5,614 nucleotides of DNA from an uncultured Collinsella sp. (GTDB taxonomy: Bacteria; Actinomycetota; Coriobacteriia; Coriobacteriales; Coriobacteriaceae), in the NCBI GenBank assembly GCA_900752425.1, contig CAADVE010000159.1, forward strand, positions 1-5,614, in the 5' to 3' direction. Numbering within the stretch: the stretch's first letter is position 1; each line of letters begins with the position of its first letter. This document shows, in pieces, positions 1 through 5,614 of this stretch. The position numbers and the translations under genes were made by a program. The notes beneath the pieces were generated by a model. The model saw only the letters and a list, made by a program, of their open reading frames with translations, was not told the DNA's origin and ran no database searches.

Positions 1-1505
1 GGCTGGCGATAGTAGCCGCCGTTGGCAAACGTCGCGTAGGCGGCAGCCATCTCGAGCGGCGAGATCGAGCCGGTGCCGAGCGTCATGACGGGAACGTCCT
101 CGATGTTGTCCTTGGCGGGATCGATGCCGAGCTTTTTGACGAGCGAGATGATCTTGCTGTTGCCGACGGCTTCCGCCACCTGGATGTAGCCGGTGTTGGA
201 GGAGTATGCTGTCGCCTGCTTAAGCGTGATGTTGCCATAGCTATGGTTGGCGTAGTTTTGGACCTCGGTCGTGGTGCCCTTGGCCTTGAGCGGCGAGTTG
301 CAGTTGAGGGTGACGTTGGGGTTCATGCCGTTTTGGATGGCAGTTGCCAGCGTAAAGGCCTTAAACGTGGAGCCAACGGGGCGCTTCGCCGTAGCGTGGT
401 TCACATGGTTCTCGTCGGCGTTGTAGTCGTAGCCGCCCACCATGCACTTGATGTAGCCGGTCTTGGGGTCGACGACGACCATGCCCATGTCCAGGCCGTC
501 GAGCGAGAGCGTGTCGAGCTGCTCGCGGACGGCATTCTCTGCTACCTGCTGCATCGTGGGGTCGATGGTGGTCTTGACGGTCAGGCCGCCCTTAAAGAGC
601 ACGTCGGTCGAGAACTCCTGCTCCAGCAGCTGCTTAACATAGGCGACAAAGTAGGGCTGCGAGTATACGTCGACGCCGCTGCCCGAGATTTCGGTCACGT
701 TGAGGGTGATGGGCTCGGCCTGTGCGGCATCGTGCTCCTCCTGGGTGATGTGGCCCAGGCGCAGCATGTTGTCGAGGACCTTGTTGCGACGGGACAGCGC
801 TAGGTCGGGGTTGACCGTGGGGTCGTACTGCGAGGGCGAGTTGGGAAGGCCGATGAGCAGCGCCGCCTCGCTCAGGGTGAGGTCTGCGGCGCTCTTGGAC
901 AGGTAGGTCTCGGCGGCGGCCTCAATACCGTAGGCGCCGTGACCGTAATAGATGGTGTTGAGGTACATCATGAGGATCTCGTCTTTGGAGTACATATCCT
1001 CCATCTTGACGGCGATGTAGGCCTCGCGCACCTTACGCTCGATGGTCGAGTCGAACTGCTCCTCCTGCAGGATGGTGTTGCGCACCAGCTGCTGGGTGAT
1101 AGTCGAGGCGCCTTCGTGTCCGCCGCCGAGGGTTGCCACCGCAGCACGCGCGATACCCCACAGGTCGATACCGCCGTGCTCGTAGAAGCGCTCGTCCTCG
1201 ACGTCAACGGTGCCCTGCAGCACGTAGGGGGAGACCTCGTCCTTGGTGATGGACTTGCGGTTTTGCGTGTAGAAGCTCGCGATCTTGTTGCCGTTGCAGT
1301 CGACGATCTCGGTGGGCTCGCTCACCAGATACGCGTTGGCGTCGGTGTAGTCGGGCAGATCGGACAGCCAGCGGTTGACGTTGCCGACCATGCCGATGCC
1401 AAATGCCACGCCCGCAATCAGCAGAAAGCCCAAAAACGAGAGCAGGATTATGGGCAGGGCATGCGTCTTTGAACGGCTGCGTCCCTGTCGTTGGCGAGGA
1501 CCCAT
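1..1505 (-). CDS. Class A penicillin-binding protein (PBP1A-type transglycosylase/transpeptidase), 3' end outside window
   Basis: Bifunctional peptidoglycan synthase at the outer face of the cytoplasmic membrane: it polymerises lipid II into glycan strands and cross-links the stem peptides. Translation gives 501 complete residues with no stop. A short basic cytoplasmic tail (residues 1-14, rich in Arg/Gln/Lys) precedes one membrane anchor at about 16-41. The GT51 transglycosylase domain follows, with EDERFYEHGG (catalytic Glu103), STITQQLVRN (134-143), ERKVREA (156-162) and KDEILMMYLN (174-183). The transpeptidase domain shows the SxxK active site STFK (Ser379, Lys382) and the SxN motif SSN (435-437). 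The KTG box is not reached; the readable end, with LGTGSISPLEMAAAYATFA, is the segment that normally precedes it, so the gene is cut by the window edge rather than broken. The start at 1505 is set by GGAGG seven bases upstream. It is transcribed divergently from the U32 gene. Family assignment is very secure; the exact PBP subclass is less so. Confidence 0.96.
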   Translation of the reverse strand, partial: MGPRQRQGRSRSKTHALPIILLSFLGFLLIAGVAFGIGMVGNVNRWLSDLPDYTDANAYLVSEPTEIVDCNGNKIASFYTQNRKSITKDEVSPYVLQGTVDVEDERFYEHGGIDLWGIARAAVATLGGGHEGASTITQQLVRNTILQEEQFDSTIERKVREAYIAVKMEDMYSKDEILMMYLNTIYYGHGAYGIEAAAETYLSKSAADLTLSEAALLIGLPNSPSQYDPTVNPDLALSRRNKVLDNMLRLGHITQEEHDAAQAEPITLNVTEISGSGVDVYSQPYFVAYVKQLLEQEFSTDVLFKGGLTVKTTIDPTMQQVAENAVREQLDTLSLDGLDMGMVVVDPKTGYIKCMVGGYDYNADENHVNHATAKRPVGSTFKAFTLATAIQNGMNPNVTLNCNSPLKAKGTTTEVQNYANHSYGNITLKQATAYSSNTGYIQVAEAVGNSKIISLVKKLGIDPAKDNIEDVPVMTLGTGSISPLEMAAAYATFANGGYYRQ

Positions 1506-1512
1506 ATATTGA

Positions 1513-1517
1513 CCTCC
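1513..1517 (-). promoter_or_regulatory. Ribosome binding site of the penicillin-binding protein gene
   Basis: On the minus strand GGAGG lies seven bases before the ATG at 1505-1503. This spacing fixes the start. Residues after it give a basic tail and then the membrane anchor, as expected for the family. Confidence 0.85.
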
Positions 1518-1598
1518 AGGTATGTCGTGCCGGACGGTGGATGTGCCGTCGGGGCAGGATGGACATAAGTTCTTACACGATAAACCAAACGGGGCGCG

Positions 1599-1608
1599 CG
1601 AGGCCTCG
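1599..1608. repeat. 10-bp perfect palindrome in the divergent promoter region
   Basis: CGAGGCCTCG reads identically on both strands and sits just upstream of the possible U32-gene -10 box (TATGCT at 1611). Its place between two divergent genes would suit an operator, but in GC-rich DNA a 10-base palindrome can arise by chance. No regulator gene is adjacent. Confidence 0.3.
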
Positions 1609-1654
1609 TGTATGCTGGAAGACGGCATTTTTCAGAGTGAATGCATACCTTGGT

Positions 1655-1660
1655 AAGGAG
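1655..1660 (+). promoter_or_regulatory. Ribosome binding site that decides the U32 protein start
   Basis: AAGGAG ends seven bases before the ATG at 1668. An in-frame ATG at 1641 would make the protein nine residues longer, but it lies upstream of this site and has no comparable site of its own, so 1668 is preferred. Confidence 0.85.
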
Positions 1661-1667
1661 TTTGTCG

Positions 1668-3626
1668 ATGGCGATTCGGACGATGGGGCCGAGCGGACAA
1701 TACGAGACTGGATTGGATGCTGCTGGTGCGGCGCTGCCCGAGTTGCTGGCGCCGGCGGGCGGGCTCGACCAGATGCTTGCGGCCATCGCCGCGGGTGCCG
1801 ATGCCATCTATGCGGGGTTGGGCGGCTTTAACGCCCGTGTGAGCGCCCATGGCTTTACGGATAACGAGTTTGCGCGCGGCTGCGCCGTGGCGCATGCCCA
1901 TGGCGTGCGTGTGTACGTAACGCTCAACGTGTTCGTGTTTGACGATGAGTTGTCCGACGCGGTGGTGTTGGGAGCTCATGCACTGGAGCTGGGCGCCGAT
2001 GCTCTGATTGTCGCCGATGCCGGGTTGGCCTGCGCGCTGCGCGCGGCGATTCCCGGGGTCGAGATTCACCTGTCTACGCAGGCGGGCGTTCATAGCGAAG
2101 GCGCCGTGCGGCTTGCCGCCGATGAGCTGGGGGTCGAGCGCGTGACGACGGCACGCGAGCTGACGGTCGACGAGATTGCGGCGCTATGTGCCACGGGTGT
2201 GCCCATCGAGGTATTCTGCCACGGTGCGATTTGCATCGGCTATTCGGGGGCGTGCGAGTTCTCTGCCCTGCGGCGTGGGCGCTCGGCGATGCGCGGTGAT
2301 TGCACACAGCCGTGCCGTCTGGCGTACGACCTAGTGGACGAGGCGGGACAGAGCGTTGTCGCCGTCGAGGGAGATCGCTTGCTGTGCCCGCGCGACTATC
2401 TGGGTATTGCGCATCTGCCCGAGCTTGTAGATGCCGGCGTGGCGTCGCTCAAGATCGAGGGGCGCATGAAGAACCCTGATTACGTATTCAACGTGGTGCG
2501 GGTGTGGCGCCGGGCACTCGATATGCTGTGCGACGGCGCGTGGGACCCCGGTGCCGTGGAAGAGCTCGAGCGCGAGCTGGGAAGGTCGTTTAACCGTGGG
2601 TTTACCGATGCGTACCTGCGAGGACGTTCGGGTGCCGAGCTTATGAGCTTTGAGCGTGCGATCAACCAAGGTGTGCGCGTGGGACGCCTGGTGGCCGTTG
2701 GCCACGAAGAGGTGACCGTTGAGCTCGATGCCGCCGTGGCGGCGGGTGACACGCTCGAGATTCGGTTCTATCCGGGTGCCGACGCGCGTCCCGATGTGCC
2801 CAAGCGCTGGCCGCAGGTGCCCTGTCCGGTGGATGCCGCGGCGGGGGAGCGCGTCGTCGTGCATTGCAAGCGTAAGGTTGACACGGGCTGCGAGGTGTAC
2901 CTGATTCGCAGCGCCGGCGTGTTGGATCAGACGGCGGCGGTGTTGGAGCGCATGCGGGCCGAGGCGGATGCGATTGCGCCCGTTGCGCGTGCCGTTGAGG
3001 TGCTGCCCTTTGAGGGCGTTACGGTGGATGGCGGTGCGTCGACGGAGTTGGTGGAGTGCGCGGTTCCCGCTCGCATGGTTTTTGCTTGGCAGCTGATGGA
3101 TGCCGACCCGCGCGGAGAACTCGATTTGTCCGACGCTGTTGTGGTGCTTGACGAGGTGTGCCGCACGTGTGACGCTGACTGGACCCGCTCACTGATGCAG
3201 CGTGCCGGGCGCGTTGTCTGCCGCAACCTGGGACAGGTGGTGATCGCTCGCGAGCTGGGCGTGACGTTTGACGTGGCGGCGCCGGTGTTCTGCGCGAATC
3301 GGGCCACGCTTACCTGGCTGCGCGGACTCGGTGCGGGGCGGGTGTACTTGCCGGCCGAGTTGCTCGGCAATGATGCGGAGCGTATTGCCGAACTGGCTGC
3401 TGAACCCGGCGTCTGGGGTCCGGTCGACGCCGACCGTCCCGAGCTTATGGTGTGCGAGCACTGCCTGCTGACCGCCGAGGGCGTCTGCGCTACCGATGCG
3501 ACGGGACAGGTCCGTTGCCGCGACTGCTTGCGCCGTCGGCAGGTACGCTATCTGGTCGAGCGTGACGGTACACGTTTGCCAGTTGCCATTGACGCATGCG
3601 GCAGGACGAGGATTTTCCTGTCGTAG
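1668..3626 (+). CDS. U32-family 'peptidase' protein, long form, probable RNA-hydroxylation (RlhA/TrhP-like) enzyme
   Basis: The product has 652 residues. The N-terminal U32 core begins at LPELLAPAGG (about 23) and includes the family signature at 181-199 (EVFCHGAIC...GAC...S). Cysteines at 189, 196, 212, 216 and 240 lie where characterised members such as UbiU/UbiV hold an iron-sulfur cluster. Further core motifs are KIEGRMK (262-268) and FNRGFTD (about 308-314), followed by a beta-rich segment around 333-365. The C-terminus carries a second cysteine group, C-x2-C-x7-C-x9-C-x2-C at 596-620, and another Cys at 644. Length is close to E. coli RlhA (23S rRNA C2501 hydroxylation); TrhP relatives act in tRNA U34 hydroxylation with prephenate. 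The annotation 'peptidase' is historical for most of the family. No signal peptide or membrane segment is seen, so it should be cytoplasmic. Codon use is more mixed than in tyrS, suggesting lower expression. The family is certain; substrate (rRNA, tRNA or other) is inference. Confidence 0.92.
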   Translation: MAIRTMGPSGQYETGLDAAGAALPELLAPAGGLDQMLAAIAAGADAIYAGLGGFNARVSAHGFTDNEFARGCAVAHAHGVRVYVTLNVFVFDDELSDAVVLGAHALELGADALIVADAGLACALRAAIPGVEIHLSTQAGVHSEGAVRLAADELGVERVTTARELTVDEIAALCATGVPIEVFCHGAICIGYSGACEFSALRRGRSAMRGDCTQPCRLAYDLVDEAGQSVVAVEGDRLLCPRDYLGIAHLPELVDAGVASLKIEGRMKNPDYVFNVVRVWRRALDMLCDGAWDPGAVEELERELGRSFNRGFTDAYLRGRSGAELMSFERAINQGVRVGRLVAVGHEEVTVELDAAVAAGDTLEIRFYPGADARPDVPKRWPQVPCPVDAAAGERVVVHCKRKVDTGCEVYLIRSAGVLDQTAAVLERMRAEADAIAPVARAVEVLPFEGVTVDGGASTELVECAVPARMVFAWQLMDADPRGELDLSDAVVVLDEVCRTCDADWTRSLMQRAGRVVCRNLGQVVIARELGVTFDVAAPVFCANRATLTWLRGLGAGRVYLPAELLGNDAERIAELAAEPGVWGPVDADRPELMVCEHCLLTAEGVCATDATGQVRCRDCLRRRQVRYLVERDGTRLPVAIDACGRTRIFLS

Positions 3627-3675
3627 GTGCCGCGTCGCGTCAGTTTGTTATCATATGAGAGTTTATGGACTTCCA

Positions 3676-3700
3676 GCACCGCCGTTTTCGGCGAGGGTGC
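3676..3700 (+). other. Bulged hairpin just upstream of the tyrS ribosome binding site
   Basis: GCACC (3676-3680) pairs with GGTGC (3696-3700), and GCCG (3681-3684) pairs with CGGC (3689-3692) around a TTTT loop. The result is a nine-pair stem interrupted only by a three-base GAG bulge on the 3' side. It ends seven bases before the AAAGGAGG site. No T-tract follows, so it is not a terminator. It could affect translation or mRNA stability; the function is inference. Confidence 0.5.
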
Positions 3701-3707
3701 TATAGCA

Positions 3708-3715
3708 AAAGGAGG
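3708..3715 (+). promoter_or_regulatory. Ribosome binding site of tyrS
   Basis: AAAGGAGG is a near-perfect match to the anti-Shine-Dalgarno, seven bases before the ATG at 3723. It rules out the longer in-frame reading from GTG at 3627, which has no such site and would add 32 residues not typical of the family. Confidence 0.92.
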
Positions 3716-3722
3716 ATACCCA

Positions 3723-4934
3723 ATGCTGTCTGTTGACGAGCAAATGCGTATCATCACCTCGGGCGCCGCGCAGATCGTTCCCGAGGCCGACCTTCGCAAG
3801 AAGCTTGAGAAGGGCGAGCCCCTCAACATCAAGCTCGGCGTCGACCCCACCAGCCCCGACCTGCACCTGGGCCACGCCGTGCCGCTGCGCAAGATGCGTC
3901 AGTTCCAGGACCTGGGCCACAACGTCACCCTCATCATCGGCAACGGTACCGCGCTGATCGGCGACCCCTCGGGCAAGAACTCCACGCGTCCGCAGCTTTC
4001 GCAGGAGCAGATCGAGGCCAATGCCGAGACCTACGTGAGCCAGGCCATGAAGATCCTGGACCCCGAGAAGACCACCATCGTGCACAACGGTGACTGGATC
4101 TTGTCGATGGACCTGGCCGGCCTGCTGCAGGTGTGCTCCAAGTTCACCGTCGCCCGCATCCTTGAGCGCGATGACTTTACCAAGCGCTACCAGTCTCAGA
4201 CGCCGATCGCCCTGCACGAGTTCCTGTATCCCGTGATGCAGGCATACGATTCGGTCATGATTAAGGCCGACGTGGAGATGGGCGGCACCGATCAGCTCTT
4301 CAACCTGCTCGCCGGCCGTGAGCTCATGGAGAAAATGGGCATGGAGCCGCAGATCGCGCTCACCATGCCGCTGCTCGAGGGCACCGACGGCGTGCGCAAG
4401 ATGTCCAAGTCCTATGGCAACTACATCGGCCTGACCGACGCTCCCAAGGATATGTTCGGCAAGACCATGTCCATCCCCGACGAGATGATCGGCAAGTACT
4501 ATCGTCTGGCCAGCTCGCTCACCCCGGCCGAGGTCGACAAGATCGACGCCGCCCTGGCCGATGGTTCTGCCGACCCCTACGAGCTCAAGCGCGCTCTGGG
4601 CCGCGACCTGTGCGACACCTACCACGGCGCCGGCGCCGGCGACGAGGCTCAGGCCGAGTTCGACCGCGTATTCAAGGAGGGCCAGCTTGCCGACTTCCCC
4701 GAGAAACATGTCGAGCTGACCGTCAACGACGAGGGTCAGATCTACCTCGCCGGCCTGCTCAAGGACCTGGGCCTTTCGGCGAGCGCCGGCCAGGCTCGTC
4801 GCGATATCGACGGCGGCGGCGTCAAGATCAACGGCAATGCCGTGGCTCCCAAGAGCTACAACATCGACCCCAGCGCCCTCAAGCTGGGCGACATCCTCTC
4901 CGTAGGCAAGCGCAAGGGCTTCAAGCTGATCTAA
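3723..4934 (+). CDS. tyrS: Tyrosyl-tRNA synthetase
   Basis: Cytoplasmic class I aminoacyl-tRNA synthetase that activates tyrosine with ATP and charges tRNA-Tyr. The 403-residue length is normal. The Rossmann catalytic domain holds the HIGH-type signature HLGH (48-51) within DPTSPDLHLGH. The tyrosine-binding region is YPVMQAYDSV (169-178) and GGTDQLFN (187-194), and the KMSKS loop is at 226-230. The DPTSPDLHLGH and YGNYIGL wording resembles the TyrZ-like bacterial clade rather than the E. coli TyrS clade. A helical linker follows (about 265-330), then a C-terminal S4 RNA-binding domain (about 338-400) that would contact the tRNA. Codons are strongly biased to GAC, CTG, ATC, AAG and GCC, much more so than in the U32 gene, as expected for high expression. 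The gene ends in TAA just before a strong terminator. All key residues are present and nothing appears truncated. Confidence 0.98.
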   Translation: MLSVDEQMRIITSGAAQIVPEADLRKKLEKGEPLNIKLGVDPTSPDLHLGHAVPLRKMRQFQDLGHNVTLIIGNGTALIGDPSGKNSTRPQLSQEQIEANAETYVSQAMKILDPEKTTIVHNGDWILSMDLAGLLQVCSKFTVARILERDDFTKRYQSQTPIALHEFLYPVMQAYDSVMIKADVEMGGTDQLFNLLAGRELMEKMGMEPQIALTMPLLEGTDGVRKMSKSYGNYIGLTDAPKDMFGKTMSIPDEMIGKYYRLASSLTPAEVDKIDAALADGSADPYELKRALGRDLCDTYHGAGAGDEAQAEFDRVFKEGQLADFPEKHVELTVNDEGQIYLAGLLKDLGLSASAGQARRDIDGGGVKINGNAVAPKSYNIDPSALKLGDILSVGKRKGFKLI

Positions 4935-4961
4935 CGAGCGAGTTGACCTCACAAGTGCAAC

Positions 4962-4998
4962 AAGGCCGCAGCCGGGATTCCCGACTGCGGCCTTTTTT
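4962..4998 (+). terminator. Rho-independent terminator of tyrS
   Basis: GGCCGCAG (4964-4971) pairs with CTGCGGCC (4985-4992) and CGGG (4973-4976) with CCCG (4980-4983), separated by a single C/A mismatch, with an ATT loop. Six T residues (4993-4998) follow, and the A residues at 4962-4963 could extend the stem. It lies 27 bases after the tyrS stop codon and should end the tyrS transcript; it is oriented for the plus strand only. Confidence 0.95.
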
Positions 4999-5007
4999 GG
5001 TTACGAC

Positions 5008-5030
5008 GATCCCTTGGGGACGGAGGGATC
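5008..5030. repeat. Short inverted repeat with GGGGACGG core, REP-like
   Basis: GATCCCT (5008-5014) and AGGGATC (5024-5030) form a perfect seven-base inverted repeat around a loop containing GGGGACGG. No T-tract follows, and the site comes right after an efficient terminator, so it is unlikely to be a second terminator. Extragenic palindromes with GGGGACGG-type cores are familiar to me from many bacterial genomes, often linked to REP-associated tyrosine transposases. Assigning this copy to such a family is inference because only one copy is visible. Confidence 0.4.
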
Positions 5031-5060
5031 ATTTGGCGGTGCCGTTAAGCGGAAGGGGTG

Positions 5061-5089
5061 TTAGCGGGGCTTCCTTTTGGGCATACAAT
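5061..5089 (+). promoter_or_regulatory. Probable ade promoter
   Basis: TACAAT (5084-5089) matches five of six bases of the -10 consensus. At a 17-base spacing lies a weak -35, TTAGCG (5061-5066). Transcription would start near 5096 and leave a leader of about 60 bases before the ATG. The tyrS terminator upstream makes a dedicated promoter here necessary. Confidence 0.5.
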
Positions 5090-5101
5090 GGCTATTGGTT
5101 T

Positions 5102-5131
5102 GCTGCGGTGAAGGTCTGTCCGCTCCGCAGC
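5102..5131 (+). other. Hairpin in the ade leader
   Basis: GCTGCGG (5102-5108) pairs perfectly with CCGCAGC (5125-5131) around a 16-base loop, followed by GTTTTC. It could be an inefficient attenuator or a translation-control stem, since the ribosome binding site begins 14 bases later. The four-T run is short for a terminator. Function is inference. Confidence 0.4.
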
Positions 5132-5144
5132 GTTTTCTACGGTT

Positions 5145-5151
5145 AAAGGAG
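5145..5151 (+). promoter_or_regulatory. Ribosome binding site of ade
   Basis: AAAGGAG ends five bases before the ATG at 5157. A second ATG at 5153, in another frame, is only one base from the site and reaches TGA after four codons, so 5157 is the start. Confidence 0.85.
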
Positions 5152-5156
5152 TATGT

Positions 5157-5614
5157 ATGTCCGTTGAGGTCATGAGGACTGTGATCGAGGCCGCCGAGGG
5201 CCGCGTGCCCGTCGACACGCTGTTTACCAATGCGCAGATCGTCGACGTGTATGGCCAGCGTGTGGCGCCCGGTAGCGTTGCCGTCAAGGACGGTGTGATC
5301 GTCGGCGTGCTCTACGATGGTCGCGACGATGCCGCTGGCACCTACGAGGCAACTGAGGTCATCGACTGCCAGGGTCGCTATCTCGCTCCCGGTTTTATTG
5401 ACGGGCATTTGCATATCGAGTCTTCGAACATCCGTCCCGCCGAGTATGCTCGCATGGCCGCGACGCGCGGTACTACCACCGCCATTGCTGACAGCCACGA
5501 GATTGCCAATGTTGCCGGTCTCGACGGCTTGCGCTTTATGATCGAGGACGGCCGCCGCGCACCCATCTCCATCAAGTACATGATGCCTTCGTGCGTGCCC
5601 GCGCTGCCCGACGA
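5157..5614 (+). CDS. ade: Adenine deaminase, 3' end outside window
   Basis: Amidohydrolase-superfamily enzyme that converts adenine to hypoxanthine and ammonia in purine salvage, in the cytoplasm. The 152 complete residues visible cover the N-terminal part; family members run to about 550-600 residues. An N-terminal beta-rich composite segment (about 18-75) leads to PGFIDGHLHIESS (78-90), which contains the metal-binding HxH pair His84 and His86 and is worded as in adenine deaminases. Next come TRGTTTAIAD (103-112) and SHEIANV (113-119), and SSCVPA in relatives appears here as PSCVPA (144-149). Where most family members I recall read DPHEIAN, this one has Ser113 in place of Pro; the His and Glu are kept. 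The gene stands alone after the tyrS terminator with its own likely promoter. Assignment to the adenine deaminase family is firm; dihydroorotase-like or other amidohydrolases fit less well. Confidence 0.93.
   Translation, partial: MSVEVMRTVIEAAEGRVPVDTLFTNAQIVDVYGQRVAPGSVAVKDGVIVGVLYDGRDDAAGTYEATEVIDCQGRYLAPGFIDGHLHIESSNIRPAEYARMAATRGTTTAIADSHEIANVAGLDGLRFMIEDGRRAPISIKYMMPSCVPALPD

Larger units (their letters stand above)
1506..1667. promoter_or_regulatory. Divergent intergenic region between the penicillin-binding protein and U32 genes
   Basis: These 162 bases must hold the promoters of both outward-facing genes. On the plus strand TATGCT (1611-1616) fits the loose actinobacterial -10 pattern TANNNT, but no good -35 lies at the right distance. 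On the minus strand the AT-richer patch around 1567-1589 contains TATCGT and TTATGT as possible -10 boxes with a weak TTGGTT upstream; none is convincing. A perfect 10-base palindrome CGAGGCCTCG sits at 1599-1608 and a small inverted repeat GACGG/CCGTC at 1533-1537 and 1546-1550. I see no coding sequence here. Confidence 0.5.
3627..3722 (+). promoter_or_regulatory. U32-tyrS spacer / tyrS leader
   Basis: The 96-base gap has an AT-richer stretch at about 3643-3667 containing TATCAT (3649-3654) and the palindrome TCATATGA (3651-3658), but no well-spaced -35/-10 pair. No terminator with a T-tract follows the U32 stop, so read-through transcription from the U32 gene into tyrS is plausible. The downstream half folds into the hairpin listed separately. 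Confidence 0.4.

Noticed and set aside
243..1472. Plus-strand open frames of 186 and 177 codons over the penicillin-binding protein gene
   Set aside because: They lie opposite a gene with all GT51 and transpeptidase motifs; their products are Val/Asp/Leu/His-rich shadows.
1641..1667. Upstream in-frame ATG at 1641 for the U32 protein
   Set aside because: The clear AAGGAG site at 1655-1660 lies downstream of it and serves the ATG at 1668.
3627..3722. T-box riboswitch upstream of tyrS
   Set aside because: The spacer has only 96 bases, lacks the AGGGTGGNACCGCG box with its TGGN bulge, and has no terminator with a T-tract. AGGGTGC at 3694-3700 is a chance partial match.
3627..3722. Alternative tyrS start at GTG 3627, right after the U32 stop
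   Set aside because: It has no ribosome binding site and adds 32 residues without family resemblance; ATG 3723 has AAAGGAGG at ideal spacing.
3663..4952. Long open frame (429 codons) on the minus strand opposite tyrS
   Set aside because: It is an antisense shadow caused by the strong GC-rich codon bias of tyrS. The translation is low-complexity in Leu, Val, Gly, His and Ala, matches no family I know and has no supported start.
5081..5156. Purine riboswitch upstream of ade (CATACAAT at 5082-5089, TTTTCTAC at 5133-5140 and GTATG at 5151-5155 resemble parts of the purine aptamer)
   Set aside because: There are only ten bases between TTTTCTAC and GTATG, so no P3 arm can form; the P2-like loop is 16 bases instead of about seven, so the loop-loop contact is missing; and CATACAAT is better explained as the -10 box.
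5153..5167. Four-codon upstream frame ATG TAT GTC CGT TGA overlapping the ade start
   Set aside because: Its ATG is only one base from the Shine-Dalgarno, too close for efficient initiation; it probably arises from the TATGTATG sequence by chance.

Overview
The window looks like ordinary chromosomal core sequence from a high-GC Gram-positive bacterium. GC-rich third positions, strong AAGGAGG-type ribosome binding sites and the protein sequences suggest Actinomycetota, most likely Coriobacteriia and perhaps a Collinsella-like gut bacterium. The taxonomic call is inference from protein and codon style and has not been checked by a search.

Layout: positions 1-1505 (minus strand) hold most of a class A penicillin-binding protein that builds and cross-links peptidoglycan; its C-terminus lies outside the window. 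A 162-base divergent intergenic region (1506-1667) separates it from a plus-strand run. That run is a long U32-family protein (1668-3626), probably an RNA-hydroxylation enzyme of the RlhA/TrhP type rather than a true protease, followed after 96 bases by tyrosyl-tRNA synthetase tyrS (3723-4934). A strong rho-independent terminator (4962-4998) ends tyrS. The 158 bases from there to the next gene hold a REP-like hairpin, a probable promoter and a leader hairpin. Adenine deaminase ade starts at 5157 and runs off the right edge.

The U32 gene and tyrS share strand and have a short gap, so they may be partly co-transcribed, and both would act in translation (RNA modification and tRNA charging). The penicillin-binding protein and adenine deaminase (purine salvage) are separate units. 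I found no phage, insertion sequence, CRISPR array, toxin-antitoxin pair or defence module, and I do not think a new multi-gene system is present. The items most worth a second look are small non-coding structures: the bulged hairpin in front of the tyrS ribosome binding site, the GGGGACGG-bearing hairpin after the tyrS terminator, and the hairpin in the ade leader. The cysteine-rich, early-ending C-terminus of the U32 protein is also notable.
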